The notes under the pieces were generated by a model that saw only the letters and a list, made by a program, of their open reading frames with translations, searched no databases and was not told where the DNA came from. DNA of 64,000 bases from Sorex araneus (taxonomy: Eukaryota > Chordata > Mammalia > Eulipotyphla > Soricidae), in NCBI RefSeq assembly GCF_027595985.1, contig NC_073305.1, forward strand, positions 87,414,626 to 87,478,625, in the 5' to 3' direction. How positions within the stretch are numbered: position 1 is the first letter of the stretch; every line of letters starts with the position of its first letter. A program made the translations under genes and the position numbers. This document shows positions 33,965 to 46,237 of this stretch, piece after piece.

Positions 33965-34911
33965 TGTAAAAAACTTCACACGCTGAAGGGTGTGTGTTCG
34001 CAGACTCTTCGGGCGGCTCTGTCTCACCGCCCACGTTCCATGCTCTCGAGCCGCTGTGCATGGGCTGGATGGGGACAGCTGTTGGCCAACAGGCAAAGGA
34101 AGAACGAGGACCAAGCTGGTTGCTGATTAGTTACTGTTTAGTCAATCTTTCGTCTCTCTATTCTCACGCACCCTTCTTTCCTAGCTCCTCACTCGTCCAT
34201 CCCCGATCTCTGGATTCTGCTTCCTCTTCACTAGTCTCTCCCCCTTCTTGTCTCTCTCCACCTTGTCCTCTGGGTCTAGTAGCAAAATCAACAGAAGAAA
34301 GTTCTTCCTGACTGCCTGCAGGCAAAATACCTCTTAAGGTGTTTTTCTCTTTTCCTCAGTCCAAAAACTCCATCAACATCTTAATACTAGTTATTTTTGT
34401 ATGGACACAGTAAGAGATATATTGAGGCTTGCAGGTCAGCTCTCTTGGCAACATCTTGCCACAAACTCAGACTACAGCTCTCAGGCCAGATTAATCATTC
34501 CTAACCCTAGCAGGGTCCAAATCTAGTTACCACTTTTTGGATTATGACAGCATTTGTCCATGACTAAGCTCTTAACTTATAGTTAAGCATTAGGCACTTT
34601 GGCCAGGCCCATCTCGATGCCAGGGTAGCACATAACTCACCGCTTGCCCTGGGTCTGTCCCGCCCCTCATCAGGACCCTGCTTTGTGGGGGTAGTAGGAA
34701 GTAAGGGCAGCTGAGGCAGTCTTCCTGTGCCCATACAAAAGGACATGACTCTGAATCAACTACTGCAAAGGACTCAAGGAGAAGAGAAAAACAGCATTTA
34801 CAAGTCAACAGAACACAAAGAAAGAAGTTACAAATAAACACAGAGGAATGGGAGCACTGTGATGGGAGTGACCCAATAAACCTAAACTACCTGAAGCTAT
34901 GTTATCCTACA
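33965..34911 (-). mobile_element. Solo LTR nested in an L1 3' UTR
   Basis: A 947-bp element with TG...CA termini, homologous to the LTR at 9331-10623 through the shared GAGGACCA.GCTGGTTG block and about 500 bp around 34400-34910. It interrupts an L1 3' UTR, fixing relative age. The flanking hexamers do not match, and the poly(A) signal of the other copy is mutated here. No internal retroviral genes. Confidence 0.75.
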
Positions 34912-35060
34912 TCAGTATACTGGGGATATTGGTGGGGGGGAATGTGCACTGGTGGAGGGATGGGTGTTTGATCATTGTGTGATTGTAACTCAAACATGAA
35001 AGCTCATAACTATATCTCACAGTGATTCAATAAAATAAAATAAAATTTTAAAAAAATAAG
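34912..35060 (+). mobile_element. L1 3' terminus, second part
   Basis: Continues the L1 3' UTR from 33964 (TACTGGGGATATTGGTGG) and ends in a (TAAAA)n-type tail. Confidence 0.8.
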
Positions 35061-35359
35061 TGAAAAAATATATAAACAAATATATATATTTGTAAACTGT
35101 GGTGGAAAAAAATATGAGGAAAGGATAACATTCCCTTCTGTACACCTGCAAAGGACTTCAAGCCACATGACACTGATCAGGCCTGCAGAATATACTCAGG
35201 GAATTTATGATAAAAATAAAAAACCTCAGAAATCCCTCCAAATGTCGCGTTACCTCAAGGGTCAGGCACATGAGGACTTACCCACTATGGGTGGAAATGT
35301 CTGGTGCAGCCTCTGTGGGCAACAGGATGGAGGTATCTTGAAAACACCAACACTAGAAT

Positions 35360-35612
35360 ATCCATCACTGTATCACTGTCATCCCATTTCTCATCGATTT
35401 GCTCAAGTGGACACCAGTAATGTCTCCATTGTGAGACTTGTTACTGTTTTTGGCATATTGAATACGCCACGGGTAGCTTGACAGCTCTGCCGTGTCGGCG
35501 AGATACTCTTGGTAGCTTGCTGGGCTCTCTGAGAGAGATGAAGGAATTGAACCCAGGCCGACCTCGTGCGAGGCAAACACCCTACACGCTGTGCTATCGC
35601 TCCAGTCCCATA
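35360..35612 (-). mobile_element. tRNA-derived SINE, type 2
   Basis: Antisense. It starts with the tail complement ATCACTGTATCACTGTCATC and ends with the head complement GCTGTGCTATCGCTCCAGTC. Confidence 0.9.
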
Positions 35613-35647
35613 CATTTTGTTACTGCACAAAATGAGTCAACTTAAAA

Positions 35648-36140
35648 AATATATATATTTGCACTCCTATGTTCATTGCAGTGTGTCACAATAACCAAGA
35701 TCTGGAAGTAACCCAAGTACCCTACAACAGCTGAATGGATAAAAAAAAATACTGTGGTTTCGATACACAATGGAAGACTACTGAGCCATGAGAAAGATGA
35801 AGCCCTACAGTCCAGGGAAACTTGAATGGAACTGGAGGGTATGAGGGAAGTGGAGTCAAAGGAAGACAAAGACCAGTTGATCGCTCTCCTCTGTTGCACT
35901 TAAAGAAACAAAGTAAGGGAATAAAAGATGGCCGGTGCTCCTAGATCTCAGGAGTCTGCCTGTTGAGCAAGTTTGCAAAGCTGGAGTGGCAGGGAATGAG
36001 AGGGGACCCAGAGAGAGGGATGGAGGGAGGAGGCTGGCTCTCTAGTGTTGGACCGGATGCAGCACCACTGGAGGACTGAAACTTCCATGTTAATGGTATT
36101 GTAAATCACAGCGCCTGGCTTTGTTTTGTAAAAAGAAAGA
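35648..36140 (+). mobile_element. Old L1 fragment (ORF2 end and 3' UTR)
   Basis: TTCATTGCAGTGTGTCACAA and CTGAATGGATAAAAAAAAAT blocks in L1 order, followed by a G-rich 3' UTR remnant. Confidence 0.75.
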
Positions 36141-36203
36141 AATATTAAGCCTGAGACTGTCAGAGGAAACTGATCTCTGAAGCAGTAGAGAGGAGTAGCT
36201 TCC

Positions 36204-36345
36204 CTTGTTTGTCTGTTTTTGTTTGGGGGTCACACCAGGCTGTATTCGTGGCTTATTTCTGTCTAATCACCTCTGGCAGGGCTGGGGACCAAATTCCTGA
36301 TCAAACCAGACCTTCTCCTATTGATATGCTAATCTCTCTGATGCT
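36204..36345 (-). mobile_element. Diverged antisense SINE
   Basis: GGGGGTCACACCAGGCTGTA body complement, head complement ending in TGCTAATCTCTCTGATGC. Confidence 0.65.
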
Positions 36346-36742
36346 GAGGTGTTGCTTTTTATAAGAGAGTTGTCGAAACTGACCTGGAGAAGAGTATGCG
36401 TTTCTATTATGGATATATGTTCCGTTTGTGCTTTATCTAGGAGAAACTTTCCTTCCAACAATTCACTTAAAGTCATTTGGGGAGAACTAGGGGCACCATC
36501 TAGATTCAGGGGGAAGGAAGCACACCTAGAGAAAGTCTGCAGAAATTGAACCCCCCAAAATTGAAAAGACTAAAGGGTTTGAGAAGTCTTACTTTTTATC
36601 AGGAAATATTTTTTGGTCTCCATTTTTTTCTGTTTCTCCAAGTTTTTCTACAATGGACATCACGCTTTACTTGTGTATATAGAGGGGAATCTTTAAGATG
36701 AGAGAATATTGAGGGATATGCAGTATTTGGAGTGAGGATGGT

Positions 36743-36916
36743 TTTTTATTCTTTTTTGGGGGGTCATACCCGGTGATGATCAGGGGTTACTCCTAGCTCT
36801 GCACTCAGGAATCACTCCTGGCGGTGCTCAGAGGACCATATGGGATGCTGGGAATCGAACCCGGGTCAGCCCCATGCAAGGCAAACGCCCTACCCACTGT
36901 GCTATCGCTCCAGCCC
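36743..36916 (-). mobile_element. tRNA-derived SINE, type 1
   Basis: A near-consensus antisense copy; head complement ends in GTGCTATCGCTCCAGCCCC. Confidence 0.93.
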
Positions 36917-36926
36917 CAGGATGCAT

Positions 36927-37046
36927 TTATTTAACTTTATTTTTGGCTATACTCCATGGTGCTTAGAACCATATAGTGCAAGGGACTGAACCAGGGCCAG
37001 CCACATGTAAGGTGAATACCAACCCCCTGAGCTACCTCTCCATCCT
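36927..37046 (-). mobile_element. Diverged antisense SINE fragment
   Basis: TTGGCTATACTCCATGGTGC joined to a head complement ending in GAGCTACCTCTCCATCC; most of the body is missing. Confidence 0.6.
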
Positions 37047-37049
37047 GAA

Positions 37050-38220
37050 GATGCATTGATTATTCTAAGTGTCTGTCTCTGCTTTTGAGAGGACAGGAAG
37101 GTGAGAGGACCATAAAAGGGGGGCATTATTCCATCTTCTATTTGCTGAATCCAGTCACGAATGAAAGAACATTCTTCAGGGGGCAGCCACAAAAAAAATG
37201 GAAGGGTAACTTCAAAAAAAGGAAGGGTACCTTCAAAACAGGAATTTTCAGTAGCAATAGCAATTGCAGTAGCAGTAGCAGTAGCAACAGGAAATTTCAA
37301 TTGCAAGCCCCTGCAAGAGCCCTCTCTCAAGGAGGTAGCTCTTACTGAGAACTAACCTGGAGCCTGTAGCACAGCAGGCTTCTGTGCCTCTGGTACTGTG
37401 CTAATAGGGGCAGGGAGCAGATTCTGTGTCAAGGCTAATCCCATGTTGATAAGAATTCTTGTGTAACCAAATAGGTTCCAGGTTTCAGCAAATAATACAA
37501 AGCTCAGATAAAACCCAGACCACAGGGTCCAAAGTGTGTGAATGGTTCCCTGGGGCTCTCTGGAATCAGGTTTGACTTATGGAAGGTTTTAACTTCTCTT
37601 TTTGGTGCCAAGCCTGCCATCAGAGAGAATTCTTGATATGGATGTGATTCATACCTGTGATAAAATCAAACAGAATAAGCCACTCAAGATACAGAAGCAC
37701 CCTGAGAGAACAGAAAGGGAACAGAGGCAAGCTGACTCTGAGAAAAATGGCACCAAAACCCCCAGGCAGATATGGAACAAGTTCTTGTGGAATCAGACAG
37801 AATGAAATAAGGTTCATTGGAAGGGAGCAAGTTTCCTGACACATTGAAAGAGTGTGTGAGCCGACCTGGCTGTGTGCCTGTCTCGGCTGGTATGGCCTCT
37901 CTGTCCAGAGAAAGGATTCTGGTTCTCAGAAGCTCGTGTTTCCTCTCTATCAGGGCTCCTGTTTAGCTCTCGATGGGAATTTTGTCCTCATCAGCATCAG
38001 TTTTCAAAATTCCTCCTCTGAGATACAAAATTAAGAGGGAAGCAGAGTCCCTTTGGGTGTTTTCTATCAGGCATCATCAGACCCTTCCCAAATCTCTTGG
38101 GAATTACATCCATTGATTCCTGAGGTCCCAGTCAAAGCCAGTTCAAGAATGGAAAAGATGAGCTACAGTTGATTTTGTGTCCGACTCATCAGCCAAGTTC
38201 TGTTGCTAGTAGGGGTCAGA
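37050..38220. other. Gene-free stretch
   Basis: A short GCAATA/GCAGTA hexamer run at about 37250-37290 is the only structure seen. Open frames at 36947-37330 (minus) and 37602-37805 (plus) have no recognisable domains. Confidence 0.45.
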
Positions 38221-38235
38221 AAAGTTTAGGATTTT

Positions 38236-38402
38236 TTTTTCTTTTTGGGTCATACTCGGCAATGCACAGGGGTTACTCCTGGCTTGCACTCAGGAATTAA
38301 CCCTGGTGGTGCTCAGGGGACCATATGAGGTGCTGGGAATCAAACCTGGGTTGGCGGTGTGCAAGGCAAATGCCCTACCAACTGTGCTAATGCTCCGGCC
38401 CA
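38236..38402 (-). mobile_element. SINE type 1 with target-site duplication
   Basis: An antisense copy; AAAGTTTAGGATTT is repeated at 38221-38234 and 38405-38418. Confidence 0.93.
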
Positions 38403-38419
38403 AGAAAGTTTAGGATTTA

Positions 38420-39612
38420 AGAGGAAGAAATGAAAGAGCCTGCTATTTATTCAAATCCTTCAGTTGTCTGGCATTCTGATTGTAAATGCATCCCATCATT
38501 TATAGGCAGACAACTTTGAAGGAGGTGAAGGAACAACAGAGCTCTACTCTGTGTTCAAACATAACATTGGGCCTGTCTGGGTACTAGTAGCTACACTGCA
38601 AAGATCACAACTGAAGGAAGGGCTGGAATCAAAAAAAGCTTTGTTACATTCGTTTTATTTTATTTTGCTTCTAAAGTGGGCAAATGAAGAACAGAGTAAG
38701 AAAGTTCATCCAGATCTATACTTCTGATTTCTTTCCAGAGGGAAGCAACTTTATGCTGATTTAATAATTCAGTAAGAAAAATAATTTTTTTCATTAATTG
38801 AGGCTAGATTCTCTCTGTACAGCAGCTTCGACTGTTTCTGAAAGGAAAACAGAGAAAGATAGACAGTGGCATGGTTGTCAGAAAGTTTGTTCTTTGGAAA
38901 CATGAGTATTTCTGGAGTATCTATAAATAACATTTCACTTTGATTTGATCAATCTGCTTAATCAACAAACATCTATGAGGCCTCTTCTATATACCACGCT
39001 TTAGGCTCTGCATAGGGTAAATAAATGAAATAAAATAGATCCTAATTCCAAGTAAGATGGATTAAGAGTAGATAACTTCTCCTGTCCCATTGAATGCAGC
39101 AATAAAACTTAGAATAAATAAGAAAGTGTTCACCATAAAATGTAAGATAAGAATTCAAAGAACCACTAGAATGGTGACAAGTTCACTGCTTATTTTCCTC
39201 TGCTATCCCCTGGTCCAAACTAAAAGCAATTCAAAAATGTAGAAGTGAGCACTCACAAGAACAGAAAAAGTTGTATCAGAAGCCCTTTAATTCTGACAAT
39301 TATTTTGCATACCAATAAAATATCAAGAATAGGTAAACATTTATATGTATGATATGTATGAAAATGTATAAAAATTCTACTGGAAGTTAATAAAAGTTTT
39401 TAATGATGTTCTTTGCTTACAAGAAATGTATAGTCTAGTGTGGGAAACAGAATCATAAGTGGATGATGACACAACCTCTAGTATATTAAAGGGAGGTACA
39501 GAACAATGTTAGGGAAAATATCTAATCCAATCTAAATGGGGGAAATCAGGAAATTCAGATGAGTTTATTAGGATAACAGATGCTTTAGTTAAGTCTGAAA
39601 TAATAAGTAATA
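38420..39612. other. Gene-free stretch
   Basis: AT-rich sequence, apparently single-copy, with no open frame of interest. Confidence 0.45.
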
Positions 39613-39755
39613 GAGTCAGAGAGATAAATCAATAGGCGGTGTACATGCTTCATGTGTAGGAGACCCTGGTTTGATCTCCACTATTTATATGGTCCTCTGA
39701 GCATCTCTCAGGGTGACCCCAAGTTCTGTTGGGTGAGGTCAAAAAACCAAGCCAT
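39613..39755 (+). mobile_element. Diverged SINE
   Basis: Head GAGTCAGAGAGATAAATCAA, B box GGTTTGATCTCC, shortened body. Confidence 0.7.
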
Positions 39756-39782
39756 ACAAATAAGACAAAAAAGAAAATAAAA

Positions 39783-40080
39783 CTAGAGACTGAGCACAGT
39801 GGCCACTCAACACCTTTATTGCAAACCACAACAGCTAATTAGAGAGAGAGAACAGAAGGGAATGCCCTGCCACAGTGGCAGGGTGGGGTGGGGAGAGATG
39901 GGTTTGGGGAGGGTGGGACGGATGATGGGTTTACTGGTGGTGGAGAATGGGCACTGGTGAAGGGATGGGTTCTCGAACCTTGTATGAGGGAAACATGAGC
40001 ACAAAATTGTATAAATCTGTAACTGTACCCTCACGGTGATTCACTAATTTAAAAAAATAAATAAATAAAATAAAAAAGAA
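39783..40080 (+). mobile_element. L1 3' UTR insertion
   Basis: Starts GAGACTGAGCACAGTGGCCA and ends with an (AAAT)n-type tail. It is the sense version of the 3' UTR found inverted at 56445-56745. Confidence 0.85.
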
Positions 40081-40094
40081 AAATAGAGTAAGTA

Positions 40095-40272
40095 AAAGCT
40101 AGAGAAATAGTACAGGTGTTAAAGCATTTGCTTTGCATGTGGCTGACCCCAGTTTAACCCCAGCACAGCCTAAGGTCCCCGGGACCACTGTCAGAAGGTG
40201 ATTTCTGAGTGCAGAACTAAGAATAAGCCCTGAGCACAGCTAGATGTGGCTCCCAAACCCAAACCAAAACAA
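40095..40272 (+). mobile_element. Diverged SINE
   Basis: Head AGCTAGAGAAATAGTACAGG, B box AGTTTAACCCC, body with GGGACCACTGTCAGAAGG. Confidence 0.75.
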
Positions 40273-40498
40273 TGTAGAAGGTATTCACACACAGGGCAGA
40301 TGCTATGTGAACAAAAGTCCAAGGCTGAACTGGTCAGGGGTAGGTGGACAGTTCTGTTTTGTTGGGTACTAGTCTAATTTTTAGGCAAGTAGTGGCAGAA
40401 GAGGTTGAAGGAATGACCAGGAACAGGACATGTAAGATCCCAAAGCCTATCACATACCACATTCAGCTTTTTTAGTTTCCTCTAATTTAGGACCCAAC

Positions 40499-40665
40499 CT
40501 TTTGTTTTTGGGCCACACCTGCCATGCTCAATGGTTACTCCTGACTCTGTACTCAGGAATTACTCCTGGCAGTGCTCTGGGGACTATATAAGAGACCAGG
40601 GATCGAATCAGGTAACCTACATGCAAGGCTAACACCCTACCTGTGGTACTAGTTCTCCAGGCCCT
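40499..40665 (-). mobile_element. Antisense SINE
   Basis: GGGCCACACCTGCCATGCTC body complement; head complement ends in GGTACTAGTTCTCCAGGCCC. Confidence 0.8.
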
Positions 40666-41177
40666 CAGAACCCAATCTTAATTGTCAACACAAACACAAT
40701 AGTCACAATAAAATCATAGCACACCTTTGAGTCTTGAGTTTCTGTGCCAGAAATTACTTATATATACCAAAACTGTCTAATCTTTGAATTTTTTAGTCGC
40801 CCTTGTGATCAGGTTGACTAAGTCACCAATTCTGCATCAGAATGTGAGTAGAAGTAATGCACAAAACATTCCCCCCTTAAGGGATGTTCAAAGCCCAGGT
40901 GCCTTTCTTGAGTTCTCTTACCTTTTCACCTTGACTTAAGAGGTCATTTGTTGAAGAGTTGTGCAATAAGATGGAAGGAACTAGAATCTCTGATTTACCA
41001 CTTGGGAGTTGTATGCCTGACCAGGATCGTCTTTAAAGGAGTTTTTACAGGGGAGCAACAAACTTTCATGCTGGGTCATGAGATTTCATACCTTATTAGT
41101 ACATCATGGTCCAGTCTATTATTAAGATCATGTTAACTTTCACTCCAAATATTTTCTAGTTCCATAAATCTAAGTAA
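40666..41177. other. Gene-free stretch
   Basis: No recognisable gene or repeat. Confidence 0.4.
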
Positions 41178-41330
41178 TCTAGGAGAGGAGAGACAGTCTC
41201 ACAGGCTGAGGCACATGTTTTGCATGAAAAAGATTGGGTTCCAATTCCCAGCATCACTAGAAGCAACCCCCAAGCACTGAGCTGTGAGTAACTTAGGAGC
41301 CCCTTGGGTGAGACCCCAAAACCAAAAGGA
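41178..41330 (+). mobile_element. Diverged SINE
   Basis: Head AGGAGAGGAGAGACAGTCTC, B box GGTTCCAATTCC, short body, CCCCAAAACCAAAAGG end. Confidence 0.65.
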
Positions 41331-41994
41331 AAAAAATCTGAAGAATCTGCTGAGAAGGCCCACTTCCAGTCATTTGGCTTCTTCCTAATTTTGTGTTGGA
41401 ATTTCCTGGAATCAGTCCTGCCAATATTCTTCTTTTCTGTAGCTATCTTGGAGAAAAGCCCTTATGCCAGAGCACCTGGGTGGGCTTTCAAAGACCACTT
41501 CACCCCTCCAATAGCCTTGCTTGCCTATCTGGAATTCTCCAGTAATTGGAAACTTACTTCCCTGACGATGAAAAAATGTTCTTACTCCCTCTATCTTCTA
41601 AATAATTCATAATCCCCATGGAGTATGCTTAAGTAACACTTTTGTACCTTTCAAATAAAAGAGCAGTAATTTCATTGGAATGAGATGGATTATATATCCA
41701 CTTGGGACAATTCTGATAACAGTTTCTTTTTTTCTCTTTACACAACAGACTTTTTATATGATGAGGCTTATCGATGCCTGTGTGGTACAATCAAGAAATT
41801 AGCCTTATAGATGTAAGTTCTCTGTTCCTGCCAGTTAAGAGCTCTTTCTTTGAGAAGGTCTTATCTGTAATGTCAAGGAAGATATCCGATAAGCAATAGA
41901 ATCTCACAGTTCAAATCTCTGGAAGCTCTAAGTCTATCTACACAGGCATGGGTGCATCTCTGAAACTAGTTAAGATTCATTGTTTATATTTATA
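41331..41994. other. Gene-free stretch
   Basis: An open frame at 41304-41612 has hydrophobic runs but begins inside a SINE and has no family resemblance I can name. Confidence 0.4.
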
Positions 41995-42134
41995 TTTGTT
42001 GTTTTGGGCTAGACTCAGCAGTGCTCAGGGCTCACTCCTGGCTTTGTACTCAGGGATCACTCCCAGAAGGCTCAGGGACCACATGGAGTGGAGGATTGAA
42101 CCTGCCCTACCCACTGTACTATCACTCCAGCCCC
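41995..42134 (-). mobile_element. Antisense SINE (internally deleted)
   Basis: GGGCTAGACTCAGCAGTGCT body complement. The B-box region is deleted and the head complement ends in GTACTATCACTCCAGCCCC. Confidence 0.8.
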
Positions 42135-42152
42135 TGAAACTATTAAGAACTT

Positions 42153-42345
42153 CTGGTGCTGGAGCAATAGCACAGTGGACAGGGCATTTGCCTTGCACAC
42201 GGCCACCCAGGTTCAATTCCCAGCATCCCATATGGTTTCCTGAGCAAGGCCGGGTATGATTCCTGAGTGCAAGCCAGGAGTAACGCCCCGTGCATCGCCA
42301 GGTGTGACCCAAAAAGCAAAAAACAAACAAACAAACAAAACTTCC
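42153..42345 (+). mobile_element. tRNA-derived SINE, type 1
   Basis: A near-consensus copy only ~20 bp from an antisense SINE, head to head. The tail is (CAAA)n. Confidence 0.9.
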
Positions 42346-42347
42346 TC

Positions 42348-42415
42348 CTCCTCACTTTATTTAAATACTGTTTTACAACGTTGTTCAGGATCATTTGTTA
42401 CAGGCATTCAATATT
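42348..42415 (-). mobile_element. Retroposon 3' end fragment, antisense
   Basis: Matches the start of the element at 22955-23110 (CACTTTATTTAAATACTG). Confidence 0.55.
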
Positions 42416-42504
42416 ATTAAAAATCTCTTAAGAGAACACAACTACACAAGAAAACAAGTGAGCACTCATCTGGTTGTCAAATTTTGCTATTATTATCATC
42501 ATCA

Positions 42505-42672
42505 TCATGTTTGGAGTCATATCTGGCCATACTTAGGGGCTTCTCCTGGCGTGGTGCTCACTGAAAGATCACTCCCAGCAGTGCTCAGGGGGCCATCTGG
42601 TGCCAGGAATTAACCATGGAGTTCCATTTTGCAAAGAATGTACTTGAGCCTTTTGAGCTACTTCTATAGCCT
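42505..42672 (-). mobile_element. Antisense SINE
   Basis: GGAGTCATATCTGGCCATAC body complement preceded by (ATC)n-like sequence; eroded head complement. Confidence 0.7.
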
Positions 42673-42799
42673 TGCTTGTGAATTTTCAACAGGAAAGCTT
42701 TAGGTAGTAAGGGATTCTTTTATTTGATTCAGTGACTGTTCATAATTTTGGATCATCTTTGGATGATGTCAAGTGCCATCCTAAAAGAAAAAAATGATA

Positions 42800-43630
42800 A
42801 AATAAGCTGCATCAAAAAAATAAAACATATGCCTTGTGACTATTAGAAACGTGAAAAGACAAGTCTTAGATGTAAATAAGTTATTTGTAAACTAAATGTG
42901 ACAGAGGACTAGTGTCTGTAATATATAAAGAATTCTCAAAATTCAAAAAGAAATAATTAAAGTAAGAAATTGATAAAGAACAAACATTTCACCAAATCAT
43001 GGCAAATACATTTATGAAAGGATATTTAACATCACTAATAAATAAGGAAACGCAAATCAAAGGCAATATCTACACATCTATCCAAAAACACTAAGATATG
43101 AAATAGTGACAACACTAAATGCTGACAAATATACAGGCAAACTCCATTATTCATATATTGCTTGTAGGAACATAAAATGGAATAGACACTAGAAAATAGT
43201 TGAGTGTTTTCTTTAGAAATTAAGCATTCACTCACCATGCAACCCAATAATTCCAATTCAAGACATTTACCCACATGTTAAACAATGTATGTGCATACCA
43301 AAACTTACACTTTTCTTGAAATGAAAGCTTTTCAGAAATGGACTACAGATGAGTGGTTACCACAGGTTAACAAGGGGGATGAAGTGAGTTGGGGGGATGT
43401 GGGTATGCTCATCAAAAGTCGCCATGAGGGATAGATTCTCATGGTAATGGAAATGCTCTGCATCCTGACTCTATCAATTCTAACATCCTGTTATGATACT
43501 GTTTTTCAGTTTTGCAAGCTATCACCATGGGGAGAGACTGGGCAAAGAACATAAGGAATCTCTCTGTATTATTTCTCATGTTAATCTATGATTGTCTCAC
43601 TGTGAAATAATTCCTTTAAAAGAGTGCTCC
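42800..43630 (+). mobile_element. Ancient L1 fragment with 3' UTR
   Basis: ORF2-end blocks (CACTAATAAATAAGGAAACG near 43035) pass into a 3' UTR containing TATCACCATGGGGAGAGACT and TCTCTCTGTATTATTTCTCA. These features are typical of old mammalian L1 subfamilies. Heavily mutated. Confidence 0.75.
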
Positions 43631-43639
43631 CACGTATGA

Positions 43640-44138
43640 GTTGTAACCCCTACCAATAAATGACAAAGTCTGGGATGGTAACCATGTATGGTAATTTTTA
43701 GAGACGCCCAGTTTGTTACCATGGGGAGCAAGTTTGAAAATAAACCAGTTAGGAATTGCAGAAGCTTCCAAAGAGATATTTAAGAAGACAAAGAAAAGAA
43801 GTTTTCCTAAAGTTCAGTTTGTAGATAGATCTTTGAAAAGGGAACAACACAGAAGCATTCTATTAAATTCTGGCTACAGTCCCAGATAAAATGAGGGAGT
43901 TGGTTCTGGTTATTTCTCATTCATCTAACACGCTCTAAGTTTCACTCACTAAAAATTTAAGCCTAAGAACCAACACTATTAGCCACCTCAATTAATTGAA
44001 ATAACATGGAACTTTGAAAGATTATTCGCTAAATAATGCTACTTCTTCATCCAAATCATCTTGACCAAACCTAGGCTGAGAAAGTAAGTTATGAAGATGC
44101 TGCCTGCCCCAGATATGACAGGTGTATGGTTCTGCCTT
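43640..44138. other. Gene-free stretch
   Basis: No gene or identifiable repeat. Confidence 0.4.
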
Positions 44139-44152
44139 AAACATTCCAATGA

Positions 44153-44357
44153 TGGGGCTGGAGTGATGGCACAGTGGGTAGGGCATTTGCCTTGCACGCG
44201 ACTGACCCAGGTTCGAATCCCAACATCCCATATGGCCCCCTGAGCACCACCAGGGGTGATTCCTGAGTGCATGAGCCAACAGTGACCCCTGTACATTGCT
44301 GGGTGTGACCCAAAAAGCAAAACAAACAAAAAAAAAACAAAAAACAAAACAAAACAA
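44153..44357 (+). mobile_element. SINE type 1 with target-site duplication
   Basis: A full-length copy with a (CAAAA)n tail; AAACATTCCAATGA is repeated at 44139-44152 and 44358-44371. Confidence 0.95.
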
Positions 44358-44371
44358 AAACATTCCAATGA

Positions 44372-45049
44372 CACCTAACTTGAATTACAAACCCTTTACT
44401 GTTCACTTTCCTTCTATCCAAGAAGTGTGTTGGAGATACCACTTAAACTTGCCACAACAATTATCTTCTTACACTAAATTGCAAGGAGAAAGGAGAGAGA
44501 AAGGGGCTAAATTGTTCCTTTTATTAAACTTGAACCCAACTTCACCTTCACAGTGAATCCCCTTGCACTGTGGAGAGGATCAAATTCCTCAATTGCAAGT
44601 TTTCAAGTATTATCATGCCCTATTTTTCTGGTCTTACCCTTCTCTTGAGGCTTTTTCATTTAAGTTTAAAACAGCACTTAAATGTTTCATTGGAGCATCA
44701 GTAATGTAATGAGAAAAAGCACCCTTATCTGAAAAGATAATCTGTCTTTTCTCAGAGATGCCATTTTTATTGTATTAAGAGTTGCTTGCTTAAAGGAAAA
44801 AAAAGACTAATGCATTAACCTTGAAATAAAGTCTGTTTTTAAAGAAAACACTTCTGAGCTCAACACAACCCTCCATTTTTAACTGATTAAAGTACACCCA
44901 CCACCCTCCATCAGACCCCTGCATTTTTATTCCACCATCTAATCTGTCCTGCAACTTCAGTTCTGCGTTTTGGTGTTCATTATTTGATTGATATTGTTTT
45001 TCCATTCAGCTACTTAGGTTTATTCTATCCCCCAGATAGGTAAAACCAT
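44372..45049. other. Gene-free stretch
   Basis: AT-rich; no gene recognised. Confidence 0.4.
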
Positions 45050-45700
45050 CTCATATTTGTCTTTTTCTGACTTAATTTTCTTTGCACAATTCCCTCAAGT
45101 TCCTTCTATTTTGCTTCAAATGGAAAAATTAAATTATTTTTTAACTAAATAATATATCACAGTGTAGATACTACATCTTCTTATCTAATCAGATTCTTTC
45201 CTATCTTGTTATAAACTATAGCTATTGAGAATAAAACTACAATGAACATCGGAGTGTATATGACTTATCAAGTTGTTGACTTCAGACTTTTTGGATAGCT
45301 GCCATAAAGCATTGCTAGATCATAGTTTTTTCTTTCCTTCTTATTTTATTTATTTAATTTTTTTTTTTGAGGAAGCTGCATACTGTTTTCTGAAGGAGTA
45401 GCGCTAATTTACATTCCTATCTATGCCATATGAGGTTTCTTTTAACATTTTTCGTTCGCTAGTATTTTGATGCAAGTCAATCTCCAAGTATGAGCTGGTA
45501 TCTCATTATGGATTTTATTTGCATTTTCCTAATAATAAATGATAGCAAGAATTTTTTATGTGCCTGTTGCCACAAAGTCTTCTTTGGAGATCCATATAGT
45601 TGGATTGTCTTCTATTTTATAAAATAGGGGAAGGTTTTGTTTATTATTATTGAGTTACCCAAGTTCTTGGCATATGGAAATTAACCCATTATTAACTATA
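45050..45700 (-). mobile_element. Ancient antisense L1 fragment
   Basis: Complement of L1 ORF2 with the ACAATGAACATCGGAGTG block near 45240 and GTATCTCATTATGGATTTTA near 45500. A T-rich insertion is at 45340-45372. Confidence 0.75.
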
Positions 45701-46065
45701 TAGTAAGAAAAATCTCTCGTTTGGCAGGCTTTTTGTTTTAAACATCTCAAGGAATAAAAAGTAAGGACCTTATTAGCTGACCATCCAAAAACAAAGCATC
45801 ATAAAAAAAAGGTATCAAAGCAAAATTTTTTAAAAACTGGATTATCTAATTTAAACAAAAGCAATAATCTCTGTAAATGTCCTAGAAAAATACAATAGCT
45901 TTCTGTTTACTGCTTACAAGTAAAATGGTGAACTGTTTCACTACTGACATTTATAAGCTAAACAAAATTTTTAAAACCCATGTTCTCAGTTCCCATTCAT
46001 GAACGGAGAGAGGAGGCTTAGGGAAAGACAGGACTTCCTCCAACAATCAGCTCAGGGATATTTTA

Positions 46066-46237
46066 TTTTATTTTATTTTACTTTTGCTTTTTGGGTCACA
46101 CCCGGCCATGCACAGGGGTTACTCCTGGCTTTGCACTCAGGAATTACTCCTGGCAGTGCTCAGGGGACCATATGGGATGCTGGGAATCGAACCCAGGTTG
46201 GCCATGTGCAAGGCAAATGTGCTATCGCTCCAGCCTC
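46066..46237 (-). mobile_element. SINE type 1 with target-site duplication
   Basis: A (TTTTA)n tail complement and near-consensus body. The 18-bp CAGCTCAGGGATATTTTA is repeated perfectly at 46048-46065 and 46238-46255. Part of the head is deleted (AAATGTGCTATC). Confidence 0.96.
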
